Shown one piece after another: positions 46,101-54,216 of a DNA stretch of 64,000 bases. The translations under genes were made by a program, and so were the position numbers. How positions within the stretch are numbered: position 1 is the stretch's first letter; each line of letters opens with the position of its first letter. The notes below the pieces were generated by a model. The model did not search any database, had not been told where the DNA came from, and was given only the letters and a program-made list of their open reading frames with translations. Origin of the DNA: Rheinheimera sp. (GTDB lineage Bacteria; Pseudomonadota; Gammaproteobacteria; Enterobacterales; Alteromonadaceae); assembly GCF_030690345.1 (NCBI RefSeq), contig NZ_JAUYGV010000001.1, positions 868,001 to 932,000 of the forward strand, read 5' to 3'.

Positions 46101-46553
46101 ATGAAAAAACCCCTGTTAGCTGCAGTTTTATTATCCCTGATTTCAGGGGCCGCCTATGCCGGTAGTGCCTTTAGCGACGCCAAAGACAGCGTGACCTATC
46201 GTCAGGCAGCATTTCAATTGATCCGGCATAATATGGCGGATATCGCCGATATGCTAAAAGGTGAAGTAAGCTATGACGCCGCACGTGTAACCAGCCGTGC
46301 CAGCGCCCTTGCCACCTTAACCACACTGCCGTGGGAAGCCTTTACCGTACCGGGTACCGAACAAGGCGGCGGCGATGCAAAAGCAGAGATTTGGCAAAAC
46401 CTGCAGGATTTTAACAATCGCGCCGATAAACTGGCTACCGATGCCCTGGCCTTAAAAGCCGCTGCCGACAGCGGTGAGCAAGCCGAAATACGCAAAGCGT
46501 TCGGTACTTTTGCCCGCAACTGTAAAGCCTGCCACGACGACTACAAAAACTAA
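46101..46553 (+). CDS. Cytochrome c' (class II c-type cytochrome)
   Basis: A 150 aa periplasmic four-helix-bundle haem protein. The ATG at 46101 begins the signal peptide MKKPLLAAVLLSLISGAAYA. The C-terminal haem-attachment motif is CKACH in FARNCKACHDDYKN, as in cytochrome c' and c556. Residues FSDAKDSVTYRQAAFQLIRHNMADIADMLKG fit helix 1 and 2; Met in RHNMADI could be an axial or distal residue, hinting at either the c556 (six-coordinate) or c' type. It may bind NO or transfer electrons. It converges on a cytochrome b561 gene, its frequent neighbour. Confidence 0.9.
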   Translation: MKKPLLAAVLLSLISGAAYAGSAFSDAKDSVTYRQAAFQLIRHNMADIADMLKGEVSYDAARVTSRASALATLTTLPWEAFTVPGTEQGGGDAKAEIWQNLQDFNNRADKLATDALALKAAADSGEQAEIRKAFGTFARNCKACHDDYKN

Positions 46554-46569
46554 CAGCCGTTGGCGCTGC

Positions 46570-47220
46570 TTACAGCAGCGCCATTAGCTTATTGCCCTGC
46601 CAGTAGTACAACAGGGCCAACAGCGCAGCAAACAACAGAAAAAACCACGCACTGTTTTTCAGCTGCAGCGGTGTACTTTGCGCCTTATGATCTTTACCGC
46701 TAAACATCACCAGCAACACATTATGCACCCGCACACTGTGCCACAGCGCCGCCGCTATATGCACCGCAATGGCGGCCAGCAAAATATTGATATTTATTTT
46801 GTGAATATCAGAGGCCAGATCAACCCAGCTGGCCGGTAACAGGCTTACCAACGGGCCGTCACTCATATAGCTGTTATCAAAGGTCGCCAACCCGGTCAGC
46901 AACTGCAGCAGAGTTAAGCCTAACAGCAGCACTATCATATAAAACGAAGCCGGATTATGGCCATTAACCGGCTGCGGCCGGCGTAAATAACGCACGGTAG
47001 CAACGGGCGTGGCGGCAAAGCGGCTAAACCTGGCTGTACTGCTGCCCATTACACCCCAAACAAGGCGTGCCACAACTAACGCCAGTAACGTATATGCCAG
47101 CAACTGATGCTGTGCGGTTAACCCCTCTTCGCCGGTATACCAAAGCCCGGCTATCAACAGTAACTGGCTCCAGTGAAAAAACCGTACAGCCAGATCCCAC
47201 ACCTTTACTTTTTGTGACAT
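46570..47220 (-). CDS. Prokaryotic cytochrome b561
   Basis: A 216 aa inner-membrane dihaem cytochrome b of the b561/Ni-hydrogenase-b family. It starts MSQKVKVWDLAVRFFHWSQLLLIAGLWYTG, with the first His ligand in RFFHW. Four or five TM helices follow. Other candidate haem ligands are HKININILLAAIAVHIAAALWHS, with two His spaced seven apart. It can pass electrons from quinol to a periplasmic cytochrome; the adjacent cytochrome c' gene, convergent with a 16-bp gap, encodes a plausible partner. It is divergent from the penicillin acylase gene. Confidence 0.9.
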   Translation of the reverse strand: MSQKVKVWDLAVRFFHWSQLLLIAGLWYTGEEGLTAQHQLLAYTLLALVVARLVWGVMGSSTARFSRFAATPVATVRYLRRPQPVNGHNPASFYMIVLLLGLTLLQLLTGLATFDNSYMSDGPLVSLLPASWVDLASDIHKININILLAAIAVHIAAALWHSVRVHNVLLVMFSGKDHKAQSTPLQLKNSAWFFLLFAALLALLYYWQGNKLMALL

Positions 47221-47275
47221 TACGCTTTGTCTCCGTTATGCTAAGTTTTTGATTTTATACCAGAGAAGCAAAAAG

Positions 47276-49627
47276 ATGAATTGGTGGAAATGGATAATCG
47301 GCGTAACAGCGCTATTAGCCGCACTGCTGGCAATCAGCCTTTATACCCTGTTGTATCTGAGTTTACCGCAGTACGACGGCGAACACGCTACGTCGATAAG
47401 CAGCACCGCCAGGTTAGAGCGGGACGCCGGCGGCTATCTGAGTATTCAAGCTGCCAGCCGCAATGATGCCGCCTATGCACTTGGCTTTGCTCATGCTCAG
47501 GAGCGTTTTTTTCAAATGGATTTGCTGCGCCGCAATGCCGCCGGCGAATTAGCGGCCCTGTTTGGTGAACGCGCCCTGGATGCCGATAAAGCCCTGCGCC
47601 GTCATCGTTTCCGTTTTCGCGCTGAGCAGGCGTTAGCCCGGCTGTCTGCAGCAGAGCAACAATTGTTGGCGCACTATAGCCGCGGCGTAAACGAAGGCAT
47701 AGCAACACTTACCCTGCCCCCTTTTGAATATCTGCTGCTGCGCCAAACCCCACAGCCATGGCAGCCGGCAGATTCGTTTTTGATCATATACAGCATGTAT
47801 CTGGACTTACAGGGCAAGCTGGGTAAAGACGATTACGCCATGACAGTGCTGCAACAAGCGCTGCCAGCACAGTGGTATAGCTTTTTACAACAACACAGTG
47901 ATATCTGGCAGGCTGCACTCGACGGCACTGCAACTGACGCCGTTGCCATGCCGGACCAGCCCTATCCGCAAGCGCTACGTGAGCAAACCACAGCTTGTCA
48001 GGCCTGTGCTGTTAAAGACGCTACTGATATTGGTAGTAATAACTTTGCGGTGGCGGGCAGTTTAACCAGTCATGGCAGTGCCATTTTAGCCGATGATATG
48101 CACTTGAGCATTCGCGTGCCCGGCACCTGGTACAAAGCGCAACTTAACTGGCGAAACAAGGGTAAGCTGCACACTGTTACCGGCCTGACACTCGCCGGTG
48201 CCCCGGCGGTGGTGGTTGGCTCTAACGGCAACCTGGCCTGGAGCTTTACCAACAGCACCGCCGATTGGCATGACTTGGTGGCATTGCAATTGTCTGACGA
48301 TGGCAAACGCTACCTGACACCGGACGGTTGGCAAGCACTGGAATACGTATACGACACCATTAAAGTAGCCGGCATGGCCGACCAACCGGTTGAAATGGCG
48401 CAAACCCGTTGGGGGCCGCTGGTACGTTTTGGCGACAGCCCGGCTTATGCTCTGCGCTGGGTAGCGTATGATGATGTCGCGGTAAACTTTAAACTTATGC
48501 ATATGGAAACTGCCGCTACCGTGCAGCAGGGCGCCGAACTGGCACCACTGGCCGGTATTCCGGCGCAAAACCTGTTGCTGGCCGACAGCAAAGGCAATAT
48601 CGGTTGGAGCCTTATCGGCCCGGTGCCACAACGCACTGTCGCCGATTGGGACACTGCTCAGGATTGGAGTAGCGGCGAGCAAGGCTGGTTTGGCTACCAA
48701 GCACCACAAGCACAGCCGCGATTGCTTAACCCCGACAGCAACAGATTATGGACTGCCAACGCCCGGGTGGTAGGTGGCGACATGTACCAGCAGCTGGGTA
48801 ACGGCGGTTACGATTTAGGCGCCCGCGGCTGGCAAATTAAGCAAGGCCTTGAGCAGTTGCAGCAGGCTGATGAGCAGGCATTGCATCATATTCAGTTAGA
48901 CAACCGGGCACTGATGCTACAGCGCTGGCAGCAATTATTGTTGCAACGCTTAGACAGTGATACAGTGCAGCAGCATCAGTTACAATCTTACCGCCAGCAT
49001 GTATTAACCAGCTCTCAGCGCGCCGCCACCGACGCCGTAGGTTATACCCTGGTACGCGCCTTTCGCCTGCAATTACTGCAACTGCAATTTGCGCCGCTAT
49101 CAGCGTTACTGGAGCAACACGGCGCCCGCAGCAGCGATTTAAAATATTCCCTGGAAACGCCGCTTTGGGCCATGCTGCAACAACGCCGTACCGACACTCT
49201 GCCGGCCAACTTCAGCAGTTGGGATGAGCTGCTGCTAAGCGCCATACTGCAAAGCAAGCAGCAGTTAGAGCAGCAGTACGGCAGCATTAATCAGAGCAAC
49301 TGGGGCGCGGTGAACCGCGCCAACATTCAACATCCGCTGTCCGCTGCGGTGCCACTGCTTGGCGGTTGGCTGAATATGCCGCAAACAGAGTTGAGCGGCG
49401 ACAGCCATATGCCACGGGTGCAAAAGCCGGGTTTTGGCCAGTCGCAGCGCATGGTGGTGGCGCCGGGGCAAGAGCACAAAGGTATTTTAACCATACCTGC
49501 CGGCCAGTCCGGCCATCCGTTATCGCCATTTTACCGCGCCGATCACCATTACTGGTTAAATGAAGTGGCCTTGCCGTTCTTACCCGGCGAGAAAAAATAT
49601 CAACTGCTGCTGACACCGCAGGGTTGA
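47276..49627 (+). CDS. Penicillin acylase family Ntn hydrolase
   Basis: A 783 aa protein that should self-cleave into alpha and beta chains. It begins with an N-terminal membrane anchor or signal (MNWWKWIIGVTALLAALLAISLYTLLYL). The alpha part has AYALGFAHAQERFFQMDLLRRNAAGELAALFG. The beta chain should start at Ser254 in DIGSNNFAVAG, the usual G-S-N-N nucleophile motif, followed by SAILADDMHLSIRVPGTWY. Near the C-terminus, WGAVNRANIQHPLS and GQSGHPLSPFYRADHHYWL are conserved. Many such enzymes act on acyl-homoserine lactones or beta-lactams; the substrate here is not predictable. ATG 47276 is preferred over a TTG nine codons upstream. Confidence 0.92.
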   Translation: MNWWKWIIGVTALLAALLAISLYTLLYLSLPQYDGEHATSISSTARLERDAGGYLSIQAASRNDAAYALGFAHAQERFFQMDLLRRNAAGELAALFGERALDADKALRRHRFRFRAEQALARLSAAEQQLLAHYSRGVNEGIATLTLPPFEYLLLRQTPQPWQPADSFLIIYSMYLDLQGKLGKDDYAMTVLQQALPAQWYSFLQQHSDIWQAALDGTATDAVAMPDQPYPQALREQTTACQACAVKDATDIGSNNFAVAGSLTSHGSAILADDMHLSIRVPGTWYKAQLNWRNKGKLHTVTGLTLAGAPAVVVGSNGNLAWSFTNSTADWHDLVALQLSDDGKRYLTPDGWQALEYVYDTIKVAGMADQPVEMAQTRWGPLVRFGDSPAYALRWVAYDDVAVNFKLMHMETAATVQQGAELAPLAGIPAQNLLLADSKGNIGWSLIGPVPQRTVADWDTAQDWSSGEQGWFGYQAPQAQPRLLNPDSNRLWTANARVVGGDMYQQLGNGGYDLGARGWQIKQGLEQLQQADEQALHHIQLDNRALMLQRWQQLLLQRLDSDTVQQHQLQSYRQHVLTSSQRAATDAVGYTLVRAFRLQLLQLQFAPLSALLEQHGARSSDLKYSLETPLWAMLQQRRTDTLPANFSSWDELLLSAILQSKQQLEQQYGSINQSNWGAVNRANIQHPLSAAVPLLGGWLNMPQTELSGDSHMPRVQKPGFGQSQRMVVAPGQEHKGILTIPAGQSGHPLSPFYRADHHYWLNEVALPFLPGEKKYQLLLTPQG

Positions 49628-49653
49628 CTTTAGCCATCCGGACGGATTATGTT
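49624..49653 (+). promoter_or_regulatory. pheA: Candidate pheA promoter
   Basis: TTGACT at 49624-49629 and TATGTT at 49648-49653 are separated by 18 bp, resembling -35 and -10 elements. The -35 overlaps the stop codon of the acylase gene. Transcription would begin near 49660, almost at the leader-peptide ATG. Confidence 0.5.
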
Positions 49654-49660
49654 AGCAGCC

Positions 49661-49723
49661 ATGAAAACTGTATTTATCGCGCTCAGCTTTTTTAACTTTA
49701 CCACCCCCAACGGGAGGCGGTGA
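49661..49723 (+). CDS. pheL: Phenylalanine operon leader peptide
   Basis: A 20-codon reading frame that begins ATGAAAACTGTATTTATC and ends at TGA 49721. The product is MKTVFIALSFFNFTTPNGRR, with four Phe residues, three of them within SFFNF. It lies just before an attenuator and pheA, which is the position and composition of PheL. Ribosome stalling at the Phe codons when charged tRNA-Phe is scarce would favour the antiterminator. There is no clear ribosome-binding site; with the promoter at 49624 the transcript would be nearly leaderless. Confidence 0.85.
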   Translation: MKTVFIALSFFNFTTPNGRR

Positions 49724-49775
49724 GCTGCGCGCGCAGTAAAACCTGAAAACCTCCCCCGCCGGGAGGTTTTTTTTT
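49712..49775 (+). promoter_or_regulatory. pheA: Transcription attenuator of pheA
   Basis: The terminator is AACCTCCC (49748-49755) / GGGAGGTT (49761-49768) followed by nine T. An alternative pairing is available: GGGAGG at 49712-49717, inside the end of the leader peptide, can pair with CCTCCC at 49750-49755. A short self-complementary CTGCGCGCGCAG (49725-49736) could act as a pause hairpin. Together these give the standard layout for translation-coupled attenuation. Confidence 0.85.
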
Positions 49776-49809
49776 GCCTTTTTATGAACCAGACAAAGAG
49801 ATCATCAAC

Positions 49810-50964
49810 ATGGAACTGGACGAAATACGCCACGCGATAAGCGATACCGACCAACAGCTGCTGGGCTTGCTGGCCAAACGCCGGCAACTGGCGCTGGCGG
49901 TAGCCGATGCCAAACTGGCACAGAATAAACCGATCCGCGATCAAAAGCGCGAGCAGGAGCTGTTGGTATCCCTTATCGGCCAGGGCAAACCGCTGGGGTT
50001 AGACGCCCAGTACGTTACGCGGCTGTACCATGTGATTATTGAAGACTCGGTACTGCAGCAACAGGCAAAAATTCAGGGCCAGCTGAACGGTACCGACAGC
50101 CCGGCAGTGCGGGTGGCATTTCTCGGTGGCCAGGGTTCGTACAGTTACTGGGCCACGCAAAAGTACTTTACCCGCCGCGCCGCACGCATTATCGAACAAG
50201 GCTGCGACAGCTTTAACGAGATTGTTCAGGCGGTAGAAACCGGCCACGCCGATTACGCCCTGCTGCCAATTGAGAATACTTCATCCGGCAGTATTAACGA
50301 AGTTTATGACATACTGCAGCATACGCGCTTGTCTATCGTTGGCGAGCTGACCCACCCTATCGCCCATTGTCTGCTCGGCCTGCCCGGCACCGATTTAACT
50401 AAAATCCGCCAGGTGTGTGCCCATCCGCAGGTTATTGCCCAGTGCAGCCAATACCTGCAGGGTTTATCGCAGGTAAAAATTGAATACTGCGACAGCTCAT
50501 CGGATGCCTTTAACCGCATTAAACAGCAGCAAGACCCAACCGTAGTAGCCATTGGCGGCGAAGAAGGCGGCCAGTTATATGGCCTTGAAGTGCTGACCCG
50601 CGACCTGGCCAACCAAAAAGATAACGTCAGCCGCTTTATCGTGGTAGCACGCAAACCGGTAACCGTTGCCAAGGCCCTGCCGGCAAAAACCACTTTTATT
50701 ATGTACACCGGCCAGCAACCGGGCGCTCTGGTTGATGCGTTATTAGTGCTGAAGCAGCACGGGATCAGCATGGGCAAGCTGGAATCGCGGCCAATTAACG
50801 GCAACCCGTGGGAAGAGATGTTTTATGTTGACGTATTCGCCAACCTGAACGACTACGCCATGACCCGCGCCCTGGAAGAGCTGAATAAAATTACCAAATT
50901 TATTAAGGTACTCGGCTGTTACCCCAGTGAAGATATCGAGCCAACCCAGGTAACTACCGGCTGA
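49810..50964 (+). CDS. pheA: Bifunctional chorismate mutase / prephenate dehydratase
   Basis: Converts chorismate to prephenate and then to phenylpyruvate for Phe synthesis. The ATG at 49810 gives MELDEIRHAISDTDQQLLGLLAKRRQLALAV, the AroQ chorismate-mutase helix (residues ~1-90). The dehydratase domain follows (~105-285: RVAFLGGQGSYSYWATQKYF, LLPIENTSSGSINEVYDIL, GGEEGGQLYGLEVL, with the catalytic Thr region DNVSRFIVV). A C-terminal ACT domain (~298-380: FIMYTGQQPGALVDALLVL, KLESRPINGNPWEEMFYVD) carries the GALV and ESRP motifs needed for Phe feedback inhibition. The 384 aa length matches E. coli PheA. Expression is under the upstream attenuator. Confidence 0.97.
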   Translation: MELDEIRHAISDTDQQLLGLLAKRRQLALAVADAKLAQNKPIRDQKREQELLVSLIGQGKPLGLDAQYVTRLYHVIIEDSVLQQQAKIQGQLNGTDSPAVRVAFLGGQGSYSYWATQKYFTRRAARIIEQGCDSFNEIVQAVETGHADYALLPIENTSSGSINEVYDILQHTRLSIVGELTHPIAHCLLGLPGTDLTKIRQVCAHPQVIAQCSQYLQGLSQVKIEYCDSSSDAFNRIKQQQDPTVVAIGGEEGGQLYGLEVLTRDLANQKDNVSRFIVVARKPVTVAKALPAKTTFIMYTGQQPGALVDALLVLKQHGISMGKLESRPINGNPWEEMFYVDVFANLNDYAMTRALEELNKITKFIKVLGCYPSEDIEPTQVTTG

Positions 50965-50974
50965 TAACGGAGAG

Positions 50975-50995
50975 TAAGGGGCTTCGGGCCCCTTA
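50975..50995. terminator. Hairpin between pheA and the ion-channel gene
   Basis: An 8-bp stem TAAGGGGC / GCCCCTTA with loop TTCGG begins 10 bases after the pheA stop and covers the stop codon of the convergent ion-channel gene. There is no T run, so it may only be a weak terminator. Confidence 0.5.
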
Positions 50996-51418
50996 ATGCG
51001 TAATCCAGTAGCGCTGCATTTCAAAAAATAAAAAAGACGCCGACCAGGTAATCAGCACCAACCCGGTTAGCGATTCAATGCCGGTTAAAAAGCGCAAATC
51101 GCCCATCGGCACTATGTCACCAAAGCCCACAGTGCTGAACACCGTAGAAGAGAAATACACGCAGTCCATCAGGCTGCCGTTAAAATTACCGGTAAGCTCG
51201 CCCCAGCCTTCGGCTTTGTGCATCAGATAATACACCAAAGCAAACAGCCAGATTTCAACCATATGCGCCACTAAAGCACCAAATACGCCGAACACAATTT
51301 TATAGCGATGTTTTATCTGCATTTTCGGGATAACTGACGATAAGCGGACTAAAAATTCGTAATGCACCAGCACTGCTGTCGCGACAACCAAACAGTTAAT
51401 CAGAACGACATAAAACAT
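50993..51418 (-). CDS. Two-TM ion channel (potassium-channel-like)
   Basis: A 141 aa inner-membrane protein of the Ion_trans_2 family. A first TM (FYVVLINCLVVATAVLVHYEF), a second (IVFGVFGALVAHMVEIWLFALVYYLM), and a pore loop with FSSTVFSTVGFGDIVP are followed by the inner helix (GIESLTGLVLITWSASFLFF). The selectivity-filter motif TVGFGD is a variant of TVGYGD. No C-terminal regulatory (RCK) domain is present. It is probably a tetrameric K+-selective channel with unknown gating. Confidence 0.85.
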   Translation of the reverse strand: MFYVVLINCLVVATAVLVHYEFLVRLSSVIPKMQIKHRYKIVFGVFGALVAHMVEIWLFALVYYLMHKAEGWGELTGNFNGSLMDCVYFSSTVFSTVGFGDIVPMGDLRFLTGIESLTGLVLITWSASFLFFEMQRYWITH

Positions 51419-51639
51419 GTTATACCTCAGTCCGTGACAACCTTAGCCGTTGCCCCATTGCTTACCTGCAACCAGGGCGGATGCGATATTTAACTATAGA
51501 AGGTGTCTGCTGATCATGGGTAGCAGCGGAAGCTAATGCAAAGCGCTTTGTAATATGTTTTTGTACCATGCATCACTGTTGTATTTGCCTGGTACTTCTT
51601 GTTTAGGAGACCTGAACCTGCGACTTGCGTTGCCAGAAT

Positions 51640-51692
51640 CCCGCAAGTTGCAAAATTTTATCCAGTCTATGTTGCTATCCAAATGTAAATCA
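51640..51692 (+). repeat. Imperfect direct repeat, left copy
   Basis: A 53-bp segment beginning CCCGCAAGTTG and containing ATCCAGTCT, TTGCTA and ATGTAAATCA. It aligns without gaps to 54510-54562 at 40 of 53 positions. The two copies, in the same orientation, bracket ccdAB and three unknown genes. Confidence 0.6.
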
Positions 51693-51734
51693 AGCGCTTT
51701 ATCTTGTTGAAATTAAACTGCGTTGCCATTCAAC

Positions 51735-51763
51735 TTGCCGGTCATCGCATATGCGCATATCAT
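51735..51763 (+). promoter_or_regulatory. Candidate ccdAB promoter with operator-like palindromes
   Basis: TTGCCG and TATCAT are spaced 17 bp apart. The spacer and -10 contain GCATATGC and repeated ATGCGCAT / GCATAT motifs, suitable as binding sites for the autorepressing CcdA-CcdB complex. The ATG of ccdA follows GGAGACGCC. Confidence 0.55.
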
Positions 51764-51789
51764 ATACGCATTAAACACATGGAGACGCC

Positions 51790-52038
51790 ATGATGAACCA
51801 TGCATATAACACTGCCGCACCGAAAAAGCCGACTAATGTCAGTATTAACAGCGATTTGCTGGAGAAAGCGCGCGGTTTAAATATTAACTTGTCCGCCACG
51901 CTGGAGCAGGCGTTAGCTGAGCAATTGCGCAGCGCCCAGCGTGCAAAATGGCTGAGCGAAAATAAAGACGCTATTGCAGCTTACAACCGGTTTGTTGAAA
52001 CGAACGGTACTTTTAGCGACAGTGTCAGGAAATTTTAA
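51790..52038 (+). CDS. ccdA: CcdA-family antitoxin
   Basis: An 82 aa protein. The N-terminal ~45 residues form a ribbon-helix-helix DNA-binding domain (KKPTNVSINSDLLEKARGLNINLSATLEQALAEQL). The C-terminal part (AKWLSENKDAIAAYNRFVETNGTFSDSVRKF) is the toxin-binding tail; WLSENKDAIAAYN and the terminal F/W-rich pattern are CcdA hallmarks. The start at 51790 or 51793 is equally possible behind GGAGA. It overlaps the toxin gene by one base (TAATG). It neutralises CcdB and represses the operon. Confidence 0.9.
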   Translation: MMNHAYNTAAPKKPTNVSINSDLLEKARGLNINLSATLEQALAEQLRSAQRAKWLSENKDAIAAYNRFVETNGTFSDSVRKF

Positions 52039-52355
52039 TGGCGCAGTTTACCGCTTATGCTAACAGTAACCCAGTTACGCAACAGCAGTATCCGTACTTA
52101 CTGGATATTCAAAGCGACTTACTAAACGAGCTGAAAACTACAGTGGTGATACCGCTCTCTCCCGCCAAACTGGTTGCTGCTATCAGCCTGAGCCGGCTTA
52201 ACCCCAGTTTGACACTAAACGGCGAACAACTTATCGCCATGACCCAGGATCTGGCCGGAATTGAGCGCCGCCAGCTCGGCGCTGCAGCAGGTGATTTATC
52301 GGCCTATCGAAGTGAAATTATCGCCGCGCTGGATTTTGTTATCTCGGGTATTTGA
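52038..52355 (+). CDS. ccdB: CcdB-family toxin
   Basis: A 105 aa CcdB-like toxin (FTAYANSNPVTQQQYPYLLDIQSDLLNELKTTVVIPLSPAKLV ...), whose classical member poisons DNA gyrase GyrA. The start overlaps the ccdA stop by one base. The C-terminus is FVISGI where F-plasmid CcdB ends FWGI: the Gly-Ile end is kept, but the Trp that contacts GyrA is Ser here. This may weaken or change gyrase poisoning, although such endings may also be normal for chromosomal family members. It forms the TA pair at the left side of the accessory segment. Confidence 0.9.
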   Translation: MAQFTAYANSNPVTQQQYPYLLDIQSDLLNELKTTVVIPLSPAKLVAAISLSRLNPSLTLNGEQLIAMTQDLAGIERRQLGAAAGDLSAYRSEIIAALDFVISGI

Positions 52356-52457
52356 CATCAGTATTAAACCAGCGATTTCTACGGGATATCAGTAGCCTGT
52401 ACAACTATCTACAGCCCGTTTTTACGCACCTCTATCATATTTTCTCAAATATAGGCT

Positions 52458-53222
52458 CTATTCATCATACCCGTCATTGTGGGTAATAATTATATCTGAG
52501 TAGAATTGGCTTTCGTCAAGAATTCCAGACTCAACTGCTTCGACAAAATCACTTAACGGGATACCGTTAGACTTATACTGCTTCGTAATAGGTCCAATCA
52601 GAATAGTATCGTTATATTGGTCCACTTCATCCTCATCAGCACCGTAAGTTACATACTGAACAGTAGTTCCAGACAATGCTTTGAGTAACAAATGAATATT
52701 TTTTTGCTTAAACCCTCGCCCAAACATGATTGCGGGTGCAGCTAAATCCGCAGATAAGTATTGGCCGAACTCTCCTGTTACTGGTATTTCTAATTTGTTT
52801 AAATTGTTTTTTATCCTTAGATAATCAGCCAGATGAGGATTAATTAATATCTTATAGGGTTTCCAGTCAACTCCTGTATCATTAATTACCTCGGGTTCTT
52901 GATCAGCCTCGGAAACTATTGAGGGTATTTTAAGCTTACTTTTTGGGTTACCTGATTTGCTTAGCAGATAATCATGATAATAGGAGTCCTCTTGCATTTC
53001 AGGACGAAATTTGGTTTGCAATAGAAAAATCGCGAATAAAAATATAGGGACATTAACGACGGCAGCAATTATCAGTAGTCCCCGAGCCCAAGATAGCTCA
53101 TCTAAAGAAATAGCTGCCGCTAAAAAACTTCCGTTAACAACTATTAAGCCTACTAACCAAGCTCCAAGAAGTTGAATTGGTTTATTTATTTTGCTTGGAT
53201 CTATTTTGTTCTTACTGTCCAC
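52458..53222 (-). CDS. Two-TM protein of unknown function
   Basis: A ~254 aa protein from an AT-rich segment; the family is not recognised. The N-terminus is cytosolic and basic (DSKNKIDPSKINKP), followed by two TM helices (IQLLGAWLVGLIVVNGSFLAAAI; LLIIAAVVNVPIFLFAIFLL, ~residues 15-75). The cytosolic C-terminal domain (~80-254) has VDWKPYKILINPHLADYLRIKNNL, LSADLAAPAIMFGRGFKQKNIHLLLKALSG and VQYVTYGADEDEVDQYNDTILIGPIT, an alternating alpha/beta pattern. GTG 53222 has GGGAA upstream; a TTG at 53243 would add seven residues. A membrane anchor plus soluble domain would fit an effector or sensor, but nothing in the sequence proves it. Confidence 0.7.
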   Translation of the reverse strand: MDSKNKIDPSKINKPIQLLGAWLVGLIVVNGSFLAAAISLDELSWARGLLIIAAVVNVPIFLFAIFLLQTKFRPEMQEDSYYHDYLLSKSGNPKSKLKIPSIVSEADQEPEVINDTGVDWKPYKILINPHLADYLRIKNNLNKLEIPVTGEFGQYLSADLAAPAIMFGRGFKQKNIHLLLKALSGTTVQYVTYGADEDEVDQYNDTILIGPITKQYKSNGIPLSDFVEAVESGILDESQFYSDIIITHNDGYDE

Positions 53223-53379
53223 GTACAATTCCCATGAGGTCAAAATAAAAATAAATTAAAAAAACAGTACGTTTAGATTTATCATGCCATATCAAATCTT
53301 TACTTAAATCCAATGATGCGAAAAACCAAAAGGTTATCAACTCATCTTACAACATATTGGTCAGTAAGCTGCGTTCGCG

Positions 53380-54012
53380 CTATTCAGTCATGTCGCTGTT
53401 ATCTAATGAATTTGGCCAATTAGCATGTTTATATGCCCATTCCGAACCCACCTCCTGAACAGCATCCCATAACTTATCATTAGCCTTGGATAAACTCTTT
53501 TCAACGTAACTACAGACTAACTCAATTGTATCCAAGCAATCGTCACGAGCTTGCTCATCCAAACCATTTGCCGTCGCGCCATATCCCTCAAGCCCGCGGA
53601 GCTTCTTTATATTGGGATCAAGCAGAAGAACAATTTTTAGCTGTTCTTCTTGCGCATTTCCACCATGAGCTACTAATTCATGCCTTAACCGCATTAAATG
53701 CTCATGGCTTGCCAGCGCTTCGGCGCTGTGGAAAATCTGTTTTGCTTCCAACTTCACACCACGCCCGTTTGCCTGCGTAAAGCACTTCCCATACAACGCC
53801 AACGCTCCAAAAAAAAGACCACGGTTACTTATTGAGTCTTCAGGATTCGGCACTATGCGAGAGATAATCTCTCGCACTGCTTTGATATCATTCCAAATGA
53901 GGGACAAGCCAGTAACACGCTTAGCTAAAGGTCCTTCCAAAACAACGTATGGGCAAAGCTTCCCATCAATCTGTGGGCTAAATTCAACATTGCGATATCC
54001 ACGATTTTTCAT
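53380..54012 (-). CDS. HEPN-like protein of unknown function
   Basis: A ~210 aa cytosolic protein. Its core (~residues 50-175) is helical and contains LYGKCFTQANGRGVKLEAKQIFHSAEALASHEHLMRLRHELVAHGG. The segment RHELVAHG gives Arg-X5-His, the Rx4-6H motif of HEPN ribonuclease domains. The flanking EHLMRLRHELVAHGGNAQEE is typical of HEPN helices. Such domains occur in toxin-antitoxin, abortive-infection and RNA-targeting systems. The ATG at 54012 is behind GGATAAAATA. The upstream and downstream genes are 204 and 157 bases away, so it may have its own promoter. Assignment to HEPN is by motif only. Confidence 0.6.
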   Translation of the reverse strand: MKNRGYRNVEFSPQIDGKLCPYVVLEGPLAKRVTGLSLIWNDIKAVREIISRIVPNPEDSISNRGLFFGALALYGKCFTQANGRGVKLEAKQIFHSAEALASHEHLMRLRHELVAHGGNAQEEQLKIVLLLDPNIKKLRGLEGYGATANGLDEQARDDCLDTIELVCSYVEKSLSKANDKLWDAVQEVGSEWAYKHANWPNSLDNSDMTE

Positions 54013-54216
54013 TATTTTATCCAAACGACCGCTACGGGTATGATCAAACGTAAAACTTATACTTAAGCTAGTGGGAAATTTTTGCTACTAGAAAAGGTTG
54101 CATGGTCAAATTAGCTATCAGCTCATTTTAGAAGTTAGATAAAATCAAGATTGCTTCTTTTTATAGCTCAATTACACTTTCATGCTCAAAAACTAAACGC
54201 TTGTCAGCAAATGCAG

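Larger units (their letters stand above)
51419..51789. other. Intergenic region upstream of ccdAB
   Basis: 371 bp without a gene. It contains one copy of the 53-bp direct repeat (51640-51692), a hairpin (GCGACTTGCG / CGCAAGTTGC with one G-T pair, just left of and into that repeat), and the ccdAB promoter at 51735-51763. Nothing else was recognised. Confidence 0.6.
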
